Source: Gp6-AA40 sp964505975 (lineage in GTDB: Bacteria > Acidobacteriota > Vicinamibacteria > Vicinamibacterales > UBA2999). From it: DNA of 10,891 nt. The notes under the pieces were generated by a model. The model was given only the letters and a program-made list of their open reading frames with translations, was not told where the DNA came from and did not search any database. The position numbers were made by a program, and so were the translations under genes. The stretch lies in assembly GCA_964505975.1 (NCBI GenBank), contig CAZDLW010000203.1, positions 1-10,891 of the forward strand, written 5' to 3'. This document shows, piece after piece, positions 1-6,120 of the stretch; the first letter of the stretch is position 1; the number at the start of each line of letters is the position of its first letter.

Positions 1-1071
1 GAGCGTGTCGATCTCCGCCGCGGGCGGTGTCCTCGGGCTCGCCCTCGCCTGGGGAGCCATCCGTTCGCTCGTGAGCGTCGGCCCGGCCAACCTCCCGCGT
101 TTGGAGGAGGTCCGCCTGGACGAGATCGCGCTCGCATTCACGGGGATACTCACCCTGCTCGCAGCGCTCGCCTTCGGCGCCATCCCGCTTCTGCGCGCCG
201 CGCCGATCGTGAGCCCGCTGCACGAGAGCGGGCGGAGCAACACCGCTGGCCGCGCCCGCCACCGGACGCGTCACCTGCTGATGGGCGGACAGACGGCGCT
301 GGCGCTCGTGCTGCTCATGGCGGCCGTCTCATGGTCCGCAGCTTCCAGAACCTGCGCGCGATCGACCCGGGGTTCGATCCGACCCCGGCAGTCACGTTTC
401 GCATCGGCTTGCCCGACCGCGAGTATCCGACCACAGCCGCAGCCGTCATGGCTCATCAGGCCATCCTCGATCGACTGTCCGCACTTCCGGGCGTGACGCG
501 CGCCTCCGCGTCGACCCGCATCCCGCTCGCCGACACGCTTCGAGGATACAGTAGCTTCATTCGTGTGGAGGGGAAGCCTGATCCAGAAGGCACCATACCT
601 CCGATCGTCGCATTCCGCGCAGTCGCGGACGCCTACTTCGAGACGATGGGCACGCCGCTTCTCCGCGGCCGCAGCCTCGAACGCGGCGACATCGACCGGC
701 GCGAGCCGGTCGCCGTCGTCAACGAGGCGCTCATTCGCGTCTACTTCCCCAACCAGAATCCGATCGGCGCGCGCGTGGCACAGGGATTCGGCACCGTGAA
801 CGCCGGCTGGCTGACCATCGTGGGGGTCGTCTCGAACACCCCGTTCAGGGAACTTGCCGAAGCCACGGCCGCCATTGCTGTTCCAGAGCTCTACGTGCCG
901 ATGGGGCCCTGCCCCTTGATACCCCCGCAGAGCCGCTTGGCTGGTTGCCAGTATCTCTTTGCCGCGCTCCGCGCGGCTAGGACCGCTATGCGGACCGACA
1001 AACGAGGACAGAATTCGCGTTCCGGGCCGCATATCGGTCCAGACATCATCGGTGATTCTCCGGACGGACGC
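1..1071 (+). pseudogene. ADOP-family (MacB/FtsX-like) ABC transporter permease, partial, frameshifted and 3'-truncated
   Basis: This is the middle of a large ABC-transporter permease of the Acidobacterial ADOP type, a MacB-like inner-membrane protein with a periplasmic core domain. Reading from base 2, the translation has a membrane segment, the family-typical GPANLPRLEEVRLDE stretch, a second membrane segment, and then QTALALVLL. At about 325 the reading jumps to another frame and continues as MVRSFQNLRAIDPGFDP, then the periplasmic core (VAVVNEALIRVYFPNQNPIG, VGVVSNTPFRE, ELYVPM). Adding one base in gcggccgtctc (about 321-330) restores the expected AGLMVRSFQNL reading. Homology fades after about 950; a short VILRTDAQ reading near 1048-1073 in the original frame may be a last remnant. 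The C-terminal FtsX domain (roughly 150 or more residues in the family) is absent, and the opposite-strand SMP-30 gene ends at 1072. The 5' end lies outside the window. Confidence 0.8.
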
Positions 1072-2151
1072 TCAACGCACCGGCGTTTCCCCGGACAGCA
1101 CGCCGGGAACGTTCATGCGCACTCGGAACACATGCGTGCAGGCCGTGATGAACAGCGACCGGCGGTCCGCGTCGCCGAACGCTACGTTCGTGGCGCACAC
1201 GCGCGGCCTGGGCTCGTAGACCGGCTGTGGGAGATGGAGCCGGCCGAGCGGTCGTCCGTCCGGCGACGTGATCTGGACCACACCTGGCCCGCCACCGCTG
1301 GTGGTATAGAGATTTCCCTGACGATCCACGGCCATCCCGTCGGCGCCGTGATCGACAAAGACCGTCCCGTTCGCGACGGTGTCGTCCAGGCGAATCTCGT
1401 ATCGCATCGTGCGCCGGCCTCCGGCAGTCACGTACAGATACTTTTCGTCCGGCGAGAGCGTAATCCCGTTTGGAGCCGCACCCGGATCGTCTCTGTCGCC
1501 GCCGAGCAGGGTGACCCGTCCGTCCTTGATCAGGTAGAAGCCGCTAAAGGGGATCTCCCGCGCCGGATCCTTGGCCGCGCCGCGCAGTCCCCACACCGTG
1601 TCGGTGAAGTACACCGACCCGTTGGACTTGACGATGAGGTCGTTGGGTCCGTTGAACCGCCGGCCCTCGTACCGATCGGCCAGCACCGTCCGCGTGCCGT
1701 CCTCCTCCAGACGGTAGACGAGACGATCGTTCATCGCCGTGACCACCAGACGGCCCTGCGGATCGAGCGCCAGGCCGTTGGAGCCGATGAGCAAGATGGG
1801 AATCCGGCCGGAAATCGTCTGCGCGCCAACCGTGGTGGTGTCCTTCCCGGTGAAGCCGCTGTTCTCGAGAAATACGCTGAGCGGCCTGTTCTCCTCCCAC
1901 TTGTAGATCACGTTGCCCGCGTTCTCGCTGAAGAGGAGATAGCCACCTGTTCCCTCGCGAACCCAGACCGGGCCCTCTGTCAGGGCAAAGCGGTCGCCCA
2001 GCGTCTCGATCCGGGCATCGGACGAGATGATCGCATCGAGCGCCGGGTCGAGCCGCTCGACGCGAAACGGCGTCCCCTCGGGCGACTGTGCGTCGAGCAC
2101 ACTCGTGGCGATAGCCGTCGCACACAGCAGAACGCGTAGACATGTCTTCAT
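1072..2151 (-). CDS. secreted SMP-30/gluconolactonase/LRE-family protein
   Basis: This is a 359-residue six-bladed beta-propeller of the SMP-30/gluconolactonase/LRE-like family, metal-dependent hydrolases that often open sugar lactones; the substrate here is unknown. The ATG at 2149-2151 is preferred over the upstream one at 2175 because it is followed by a signal peptide (MKTCLRVLLCATAIATSVLDA, cleavage near DAQ) and has GGAG at 2160-2163, 8 nt upstream. Family landmarks appear in order: LTEGPVW with the metal-binding Glu, SNGLALDPQGRLVV, NGPNDLIVKSNGSVYFTD, APNGITLSPDEKYLYVT, and DGMAVDRQGNLYTTSGGG. The length is normal and I see no lesion. It stands alone, with a non-coding stretch upstream and the decayed permease converging from the other side. 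Export to the periplasm is inferred from the signal peptide. Confidence 0.88.
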   Translation of the reverse strand: MKTCLRVLLCATAIATSVLDAQSPEGTPFRVERLDPALDAIISSDARIETLGDRFALTEGPVWVREGTGGYLLFSENAGNVIYKWEENRPLSVFLENSGFTGKDTTTVGAQTISGRIPILLIGSNGLALDPQGRLVVTAMNDRLVYRLEEDGTRTVLADRYEGRRFNGPNDLIVKSNGSVYFTDTVWGLRGAAKDPAREIPFSGFYLIKDGRVTLLGGDRDDPGAAPNGITLSPDEKYLYVTAGGRRTMRYEIRLDDTVANGTVFVDHGADGMAVDRQGNLYTTSGGGPGVVQITSPDGRPLGRLHLPQPVYEPRPRVCATNVAFGDADRRSLFITACTHVFRVRMNVPGVLSGETPVR

Positions 2152-2159
2152 CGGGACAT

Positions 2160-2163
2160 CTCC
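2160..2163 (-). promoter_or_regulatory. ribosome binding site of the SMP-30 gene
   Basis: GGAG on the minus strand lies 8 nt before the ATG at 2151. It decides between that start and the in-frame ATG at 2175, which would put extra residues in front of the signal peptide. Confidence 0.55.
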
Positions 2164-2501
2164 GTCGTGTAGCAATCGGGACTCTGGCGAGGCGACCGTT
2201 TCACGCGTCCCCGTCGCGCGTCATTCTTGCACAGTGGCCGTGACCTGGAGTTACCCCGCAGTACGAAAATGAGCCTGGCAGCCGTGGGTCATGGCCACCA
2301 GATCTTGCGCGGTCGGCGCTGCTTTCTGAGCAGGTCCAATAAAGCGCTTCTGCTGCAGCCCGCGCGGGGGCTCGAGCGTGAGGGATGCCCGCTGATTGAC
2401 GTATCAGGCTCGGGGCTGAGATCGTTCAGGATGTCGGACCGTGACCTCGTCTGTCATGGCGACGATCCATCCTGTCCGTGACGATGTAGGATGCCACCGT
2501 C
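2164..2501. other. non-coding stretch upstream of the deaminase gene
   Basis: I see no convincing gene on either strand; the short open frames have no domain-like composition. It holds small hairpins: AGCCC/GGGCT at 2357-2361 and 2368-2372 with a GC-rich loop, and CATCCT/AGGATG at 2468-2473 and 2488-2493 just before the deaminase start. A TTGAC box at 2396-2400 is a possible -35 element, but no clear -10 follows. It should contain the promoters of the two divergent genes. In Vibrio cholerae the AvcI antitoxin RNA is encoded immediately upstream of avcD, so an RNA gene here is conceivable but not shown. Confidence 0.4.
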
Positions 2502-2879
2502 GTGCCAGAGACGATACCTGCTTCCGATCCGCTCGACTACCGTGACTCAGAGGTCGTCTTCGGTGTCGTCGCACCAGTCGGAGTCGACCTCCGACAGCTC
2601 AGCGTCGTTCTGCGCGATCATCTGGAGAAGTTTCGGTACACCGTCAACGAGATTCGCCTCAGCGACTTTCTCCGGCTGCCGCAGATCCGCAGGAAGCACA
2701 ACGTGTCGATCCGTCGCCCCGGAGAGTACGCCCGAATCGATTCGCTGATGAGCGCCGGCAACAAGGTGCGGGAGATCTCCTGTTCGGAGCGCCTTTCGAG
2801 ACGCCGACCCGCGACGAGCACGCGATGTTCCTTGCCTACGCCGCCTCGCTGCGGTCGGCCGACCTTTCGCGACAGGTAG
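2502..2879 (+). CDS. anti-phage dCTP deaminase (AvcD/DCD-like), N-terminal fragment
   Basis: About the first 92 codons encode the start of the two-domain anti-phage dCTP deaminase family, which deaminates dCTP during infection and drains the nucleotide pool. EVVFGVVAPVGVDL matches the degenerate P-loop strand that opens the N-terminal NTP-kinase-like domain, followed by the family-typical IRLSDFL, YARID and MSAGNKVRE segments. From about 2780 the frame stops making sense (many Arg, Pro and Ser) and ends at 2879. The deaminase domain resumes at about 2780 in another frame. In full-length relatives (about 500-550 residues) roughly 150 residues lie between MSAGN.LRE and the segment that resumes here, so this is an internal deletion as well as a frame change. 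The start is GTG at 2502, with AGGA at 2488-2491 ten nt upstream; an in-frame stop at 2487-2489 excludes a longer product. Confidence 0.72.
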   Translation: MPETIPASDPLDYRDSEVVFGVVAPVGVDLRQLSVVLRDHLEKFRYTVNEIRLSDFLRLPQIRRKHNVSIRRPGEYARIDSLMSAGNKVREISCSERLSRRRPATSTRCSLPTPPRCGRPTFRDR

Positions 2880-3580
2880 GAGCAGTCGTCGTGTCGGCAA
2901 TGGGTGATATCATCGCGACCGGAGCCAACGACGTTCCGGCGTTTGGGGGCGGCCTGTACTGGCCTGGCCCCAGCGACCAGAGAGACTTCCGTCGGGGCGA
3001 AGACTCCAACAAGGTCGAGATTAACAGAATCGCAAAGGAGATCGCCGAGGAACTCCTGCCCGAGGCCGACAGTTCGAAGCAGGCTCAAGTGCTCGAGAGT
3101 CTCCGAAGGACCGGACTGCACGATCTCACTGAGTTCGGGCGGCCAGTGCACGCGGAGATGGAGGCGTTGCTGCAGTGCGCCAGATCCGGTGTCAGTCCGG
3201 TTGGAGGAACGCTGTTCACCACGACGTTCCCGTGCCACAACTGCGCGAAGCACATCATCGACGCCGGGATCACCCGGGTGCGATTCGTGGAACCGTATCC
3301 GAAGAGCAAAAGGCCGCAGCTTCATGCGGATGCCATCAGCGTCGAAACCGATCGCAAGGACAAGGTGTCGTTCACGCTCTTTGTCGGAGTTGCCGCCCGA
3401 CGGTACTTCGACCTGTTCTCGATGCGGACGGGCTCCGGTTGGCCGATGACTCGAAAGGATGACGTGAAGGCCGTTGCCTTTAAACGGGCGGAGGCCAAGC
3501 CACGGGTGCCGATGCCTCCGACCTCGTTCTCGGAACGAGAGCAGATCGCCGCCCGGATCATTCATGACAGAATGAAGTAG
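2780..3580 (+). CDS. anti-phage dCTP deaminase (AvcD/DCD-like), C-terminal zinc deaminase domain
   Basis: This is the cytidine/deoxycytidylate-deaminase-fold catalytic domain of the same protein. The recognisable reading starts near 2780 (DLLFGAPFETPTRDEHAMF), in a frame different from the N-terminal fragment; the first ATG in this frame is at 2825. Landmarks are LRSADLSRQVGAVVVS, GGGLYWPG, EFGRPVHAEMEALLQCARSG and TTTFPCHNCAKHIIDAGI, then VEPYPKSK. The zinc ligands should be His at 3149-3151 and the two Cys of PCxxC at 3233-3235 and 3242-3244, with the catalytic Glu of HAE at 3155-3157; all are present. The fold from the HAE motif to the C-terminus looks intact, so any lesion is in the linkage to the N-terminal domain. 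A product starting at ATG 2825 would lack the segment leading into the domain. I cannot tell whether it is made; no good ribosome site precedes that ATG. Confidence 0.82.
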   Translation: MFGAPFETPTRDEHAMFLAYAASLRSADLSRQVGAVVVSAMGDIIATGANDVPAFGGGLYWPGPSDQRDFRRGEDSNKVEINRIAKEIAEELLPEADSSKQAQVLESLRRTGLHDLTEFGRPVHAEMEALLQCARSGVSPVGGTLFTTTFPCHNCAKHIIDAGITRVRFVEPYPKSKRPQLHADAISVETDRKDKVSFTLFVGVAARRYFDLFSMRTGSGWPMTRKDDVKAVAFKRAEAKPRVPMPPTSFSEREQIAARIIHDRMK

Positions 3581-3585
3581 CCGCC

Positions 3586-3768
3586 ATGTCGAAGCCCAAG
3601 CCGTCCAAGACTTCAGCGAGCACGCAGCGAGACACGTACTGGGAGTTCGTCCACCGCACGGCAGCCGAGGTGGACAGGTGGCCCCCCTGGAAGTTCGGCG
3701 GAACCAGCGTCCGTCAAGGCCAGGCCCACGAGCCGCCAAGGCCGGGCGGCCGAAGGCCCCCGAAGTAG
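3586..3768 (+). CDS. small hypothetical protein with WPPWK motif, downstream of the deaminase
   Basis: This is a 60-codon ORF starting 5 nt after the deaminase stop, so probably in the same transcript. Its middle, TYWEFVHRTAAEVDRWPPWK, resembles many small bacterial proteins in which an amphipathic helix ends in a WPxWK motif. The Lys/Ser/Thr-rich start and the Gly/Pro/Arg-rich tail after FGG look disordered, and the tail could be a frame slip. No membrane segment or signal peptide is visible, and the ribosome site is weak (GAAG, 8 nt upstream). It could be a partner of the deaminase or an unrelated small gene. I do not know its function. Confidence 0.5.
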   Translation: MSKPKPSKTSASTQRDTYWEFVHRTAAEVDRWPPWKFGGTSVRQGQAHEPPRPGGRRPPK

Positions 3769-4093
3769 CTGCGATATCTGCGAGTCAGCTGCTCGCCCGA
3801 CGGCCCGTGAGAACGCCGACGGGCGTTGAGGACCAGACGCTCGACTCACGATCTGGTTGACGGCCGATCCGGACATACCCACTCCTGGCGATGGCTAGCG
3901 TGAGTCGTGCGGTCGCCCGTTCCGGAAACCGTCCAACGCTCGCGACACTCTGCCGCCTGCAAAGGCATTAGCCAACTCAGCCAGCTTTCGAAGCCCGAGT
4001 GTTCGGTCCAGAGTTCCCAGACGTTTAGTCCAGTAACGCTCAGCCCGTTTCCCACCGCCGGAATCTGGCGGTTGTTGCTATGGGTCCTTTCCC
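3769..4093. other. non-coding stretch with inverted repeats
   Basis: No gene is supported on either strand. It contains a 10-bp stem with one mismatch (arms 3794-3803 and 3816-3825, 12-nt loop), a perfect 9-bp inverted repeat (CGACTCACG at 3842-3850 and CGTGAGTCG at 3899-3907), and the hairpin at 4054-4072. It separates two blocks of same-strand genes. It may hold the terminator of the first and the promoter of the second, or mark a recombination boundary; the sequence alone does not decide. Confidence 0.4.
4054..4079 (+). terminator. possible Rho-independent terminator
   Basis: A 6-bp stem ACCGCC/GGCGGT (4054-4059 and 4067-4072) with a 7-nt loop is followed by TGTTGCT. The tail is only partly T-rich, so this is a weak candidate. 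Its position after the deaminase block and before the next gene cluster fits termination. Confidence 0.3.
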
Positions 4094-4231
4094 GTGGCGC
4101 CTGCAACCGCCCGCCCGGCGGGGGCATCCGGTCCCCGCAGTAGCGCCGGTTCGGACGATGAGTCGACAGAGATGTCTACGAACTGGCCCGAGATGGTCGG
4201 AGCGACAGCGAGCATTCGTGACACGGCGTAG
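4094..4231 (+). CDS. possible small ORF coupled to the next gene
   Basis: This is a 45-codon frame from GTG at 4094 to TAG at 4229-4231, too short for routine calling. The last G of the stop is the first base of the GTG start of the following gene (TAGTG), an arrangement typical of translational coupling. Third codon positions are mostly G or C. The second half (DDESTEMSTNWPEMVGAT) looks more protein-like than the Ala/Pro/Gly-rich first half. It could equally be the cut-down start of a longer, perhaps membrane-anchored protein. No ribosome site is evident and I do not recognise it. Confidence 0.28.
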   Translation: MAPATARPAGASGPRSSAGSDDESTEMSTNWPEMVGATASIRDTA

Positions 4232-4743
4232 TGACGAGAACAAAGCCGATGAACGAATACATCGAGATTCGACTGCGAGGGAACGGCAGAGTCCAGCGCA
4301 TCAAACGGCAGGTGCCGCGAGGCATCGAGGTCGACGAGCCGGATCCCATCGGACGCACGGTCTATATCGAGTTTGCCCCTGCCGACCCGATCTCCAAGTT
4401 CCGGATGCAGCGTGTGCGGCAGGTCCAGGGATGGGAACCGTCGGTCTTCAAGCTGCAGATAACGGTCGAGGACGGTTCCTTGATCCTGCGCGGGGTCGAT
4501 CGACACTCGCTGCCGGAGGGGCGCTACAACGTCCAGGTCCGGATCGAACACGCGAAGACCAAGGCCGCGAAGCGGAGCGTGAGCGTTCCGCATGACGGCT
4601 TCGGCGTCCTGGACGTCGATGTCACTATCGACGATCGGAGCGTCGAGGTCGACCTAGACGATTGTGACGCAGACGTCCAGCGCGTGCTCGCGGCATCGTC
4701 CATCGGGGGATGGTCGCCGAGCGGTGGCTCGATGCCGCGGTGA
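4231..4743 (+). CDS. unrecognised protein of the Dcd-like cluster, N-terminal part
   Basis: The ORF gives 170 residues. The start is GTG 4231, which overlaps the preceding stop, or ATG 4249 (MNEYIEIRLRG); neither has a strong ribosome site. The sequence alternates charged and hydrophobic residues in the manner of beta-strands (VYIEFAPADPI, FKLQITVEDGSLILRG, YNVQVRIEHAKTK, LDVDVTIDD), suggesting one or two beta-sandwich-like domains. It has no signal peptide, membrane segment or obvious catalytic motif. After VQRVLAAS the frame runs into a tail SPSGGSMPR and stops. The overlapping frame from 4710 continues with a helical region, so I infer a single gene 4231-5094 whose frame slips at the five-G run 4705-4709; six Gs would give SIGGMVAERWLDAA in one frame. 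Function unknown; likely in one operon with the Dcd-like gene. Confidence 0.62.
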   Translation: MTRTKPMNEYIEIRLRGNGRVQRIKRQVPRGIEVDEPDPIGRTVYIEFAPADPISKFRMQRVRQVQGWEPSVFKLQITVEDGSLILRGVDRHSLPEGRYNVQVRIEHAKTKAAKRSVSVPHDGFGVLDVDVTIDDRSVEVDLDDCDADVQRVLAASSIGGWSPSGGSMPR

Positions 4744-5094
4744 GGCCCACGAGGAAGGCGTGCCTGCTGAACCTGCTCGCGAGCCTCCGCGTGCGACCGA
4801 CCTTATCGGATCATCTCCTGACGCGTGTCCAGAAGTTCTTCTTCGTCACGGATGACCGTGCATTCGCCCGCGTCGATCACGACCTGTACGACGAACTCGA
4901 AAAGCTGGCTGTCGACCCGAGCCACCGCGAACTGGGTCGCCCAGATGAGTCAGATCATCGAGGCGCACGGGGAAAAGGAAGACGCGCTCGCCTTGTTGAC
5001 GGACCTCCGATCGTTCTGTCTCGCGGTGTCGAGACACGCGACGGCCATGGCGCCCACGCCGCTGGATCGACCTGAACATCCCTTCCGCCGGTAG
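4710..5094 (+). CDS. unrecognised protein of the Dcd-like cluster, C-terminal helical part, frameshifted
   Basis: From ATG 4710 the frame reads MVAERWLDAAVRPTRKAC, then LLNLLASLRV, HLLTRVQKFFFVTDD and LYDELEKLAVD, a plausible helical domain. Near 4905-4945 the sense passes to the frame of the upstream gene (SQIIEAHGEKEDALALL, LRSFCLAVSRHA) and ends at TAG 5092-5094. The frame that begins at 4710 itself runs on without apparent meaning to 5075. The two slips cancel: frame 1 to frame 0 near 4705, and back near 4925. This supports one protein of about 280 residues from 4231 to 5094, split here by two single-base indels. The Dcd-like gene starts 12 nt after the stop. I do not recognise the family; the Lys/Arg-rich RPTRKACLLNLL helix is its most distinctive motif. 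Confidence 0.5.
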
Positions 5095-5106
5095 ATCGAT
5101 TGGTTA

Positions 5107-5811
5107 ATGCGCCTCCTGGCCTACACGAAGCAGCGCTTGGAAGCGTTCGTTGCCGAGATCGACAATCTTCGCGGCTCCGATATCCCGTATCCCCACTCAC
5201 GAGCCGCGCTCGATGAACTGAGGCGCCTCTTCTCCGACGAACTCGTGGAGCTGCAGGCGCTGTCCCCGGACGCCGATTCCGGCAACCTGGATGTCCTCCG
5301 CCGAGGTGGGTCGGCGTCGGTCGATCTGAGGCTTGGAACGTGGTTCATGAGCCTGAAGCAGGCACGAACATCGTCATTGCGGATTCAGGATCAGGCCGTC
5401 GGCGCGAGTATTGCCAAGACGCACTACGTCCCGTTTGGCACGCCCTTCGTGCTGCACCCCATGACGTTCGTGCTGGCGGCAACGTTGGAGTGGATTCGCC
5501 TGCCCAGGTCTCTGGCCGCGTACGTTGTCGGAAAGTCCAGTTGGGGGCCGCTGTGGGTTGATCATCGCCACGGCGACAGGGGTCCATCCGTGATTCGTGG
5601 GTGCATCACGCTGGAACTGAGCAACGTTGGCGAGATCCCCATCGAGGTGAAACCCGGGTACCCGATCTGCCAGCTCTTCTTTCACACGTTCGACGGGATC
5701 CCGCCTGAGACGTTCGTTCAGGGCAATTTCGGGGGATCACGGAGACCGATTTTTCGACCGATACAGCTCGACACATTCGCGGAGAAGCTCGCTCGTTCTG
5801 ATACAAAGTGA
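5107..5811 (+). CDS. dCTP deaminase-like protein (Dcd/dUTPase fold) with N-terminal extension
   Basis: The C-terminal two thirds match the dUTPase-superfamily dCTP deaminases, trimeric enzymes making dUTP from dCTP: SVDLRLG (residues 71-77), FVLHPMTFVLAATLEWIRLP (114-133), KSSWG (143-147), GCITLELSN with the catalytic Glu at residue 170, then VKPGYPICQLFFH. About 65 residues at the N-terminus, helical and charged, are extra compared with housekeeping Dcd. The stretch between KSSW and IRGC reads as non-family sequence in this frame. One base further on (5546-5590) it reads GRCGLIIATATGVHP, which supplies the Arg corresponding to E. coli Dcd Arg115 and the usual active-site segment. So a +1 near the G run 5543-5547 and a -1 near 5591 have scrambled 15 codons; as written the protein should be inactive. 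The gene sits 12 nt after its neighbour, consistent with an operon. A regulatory nucleotide-binding role is possible. Confidence 0.8.
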   Translation: MRLLAYTKQRLEAFVAEIDNLRGSDIPYPHSRAALDELRRLFSDELVELQALSPDADSGNLDVLRRGGSASVDLRLGTWFMSLKQARTSSLRIQDQAVGASIAKTHYVPFGTPFVLHPMTFVLAATLEWIRLPRSLAAYVVGKSSWGPLWVDHRHGDRGPSVIRGCITLELSNVGEIPIEVKPGYPICQLFFHTFDGIPPETFVQGNFGGSRRPIFRPIQLDTFAEKLARSDTK

Positions 5812-5885
5812 AGCCGTACTCGTTCCCGAGTGCGTGATTGCAGGCCCTGCACAGGCGGTCGAGGAGAGTGTCAACGCCCGAAGGA

Positions 5886-6120
5886 CTACAGCACCTCGAA
5901 GTTATCTTTGACGTTCGCCAGGAGCTCGCTAACAGCCCGAACAATCTCGTCCGGGGGGCGCTCGGTCCCCTTCACGACAACGCGTAGATTGAACATCACT
6001 TGGTGCCCGGCATTCGTGCGCAGGAGTTCCGGCAGCAGGTCAACGAGATCCTGCAGCTCCGGCCCCGTCAACGAGACCTCCGGTGTCATGCGGGTCTGGC
6101 GGCGCGGACGGTCCGGTGCC
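5886..6120 (-). pseudogene. out-of-frame C-terminal tail of the DUF499-family gene
   Basis: The segment MTPEVSLTGPELQDLVDLLP followed by FNLRVVVKG and EIVRAVSELLANVKDNFEVL, ending at 5886, is the expected C-terminal small alpha/beta domain of DUF499-type proteins. It lies in a different minus-strand frame from the main body, which runs on without sense to 6040. The switch must lie in the Pro/Ala-rich linker between about 6090 and 6157, where either frame could be the original. One single-base indel explains the break. Confidence 0.6.

Noticed and set aside
271..1032. Minus-strand open frame over the permease
   Set aside because: Shadow of the permease coding strand; no domain-like sequence.
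990..2139. Plus-strand open frame continuing from the permease to 2139
   Set aside because: It is the antisense of the well-supported SMP-30 gene; after about 960 it has no permease features and is Arg/His/Pro-rich.
2396..2425. TTGAC box as a promoter for the deaminase
   Set aside because: No acceptable -10 at 16-18 bp; kept only as a remark in the non-coding entry.
2227..2481. Short plus-strand open frame in the gap before the deaminase
   Set aside because: No ribosome site, no recognisable pattern, composition typical of non-coding GC-rich DNA.
4078..4593. Overlapping 171-codon open frames on both strands
   Set aside because: Neither resembles a protein; the frame starting at 4231 has protein-like strand patterns and neighbour spacing.
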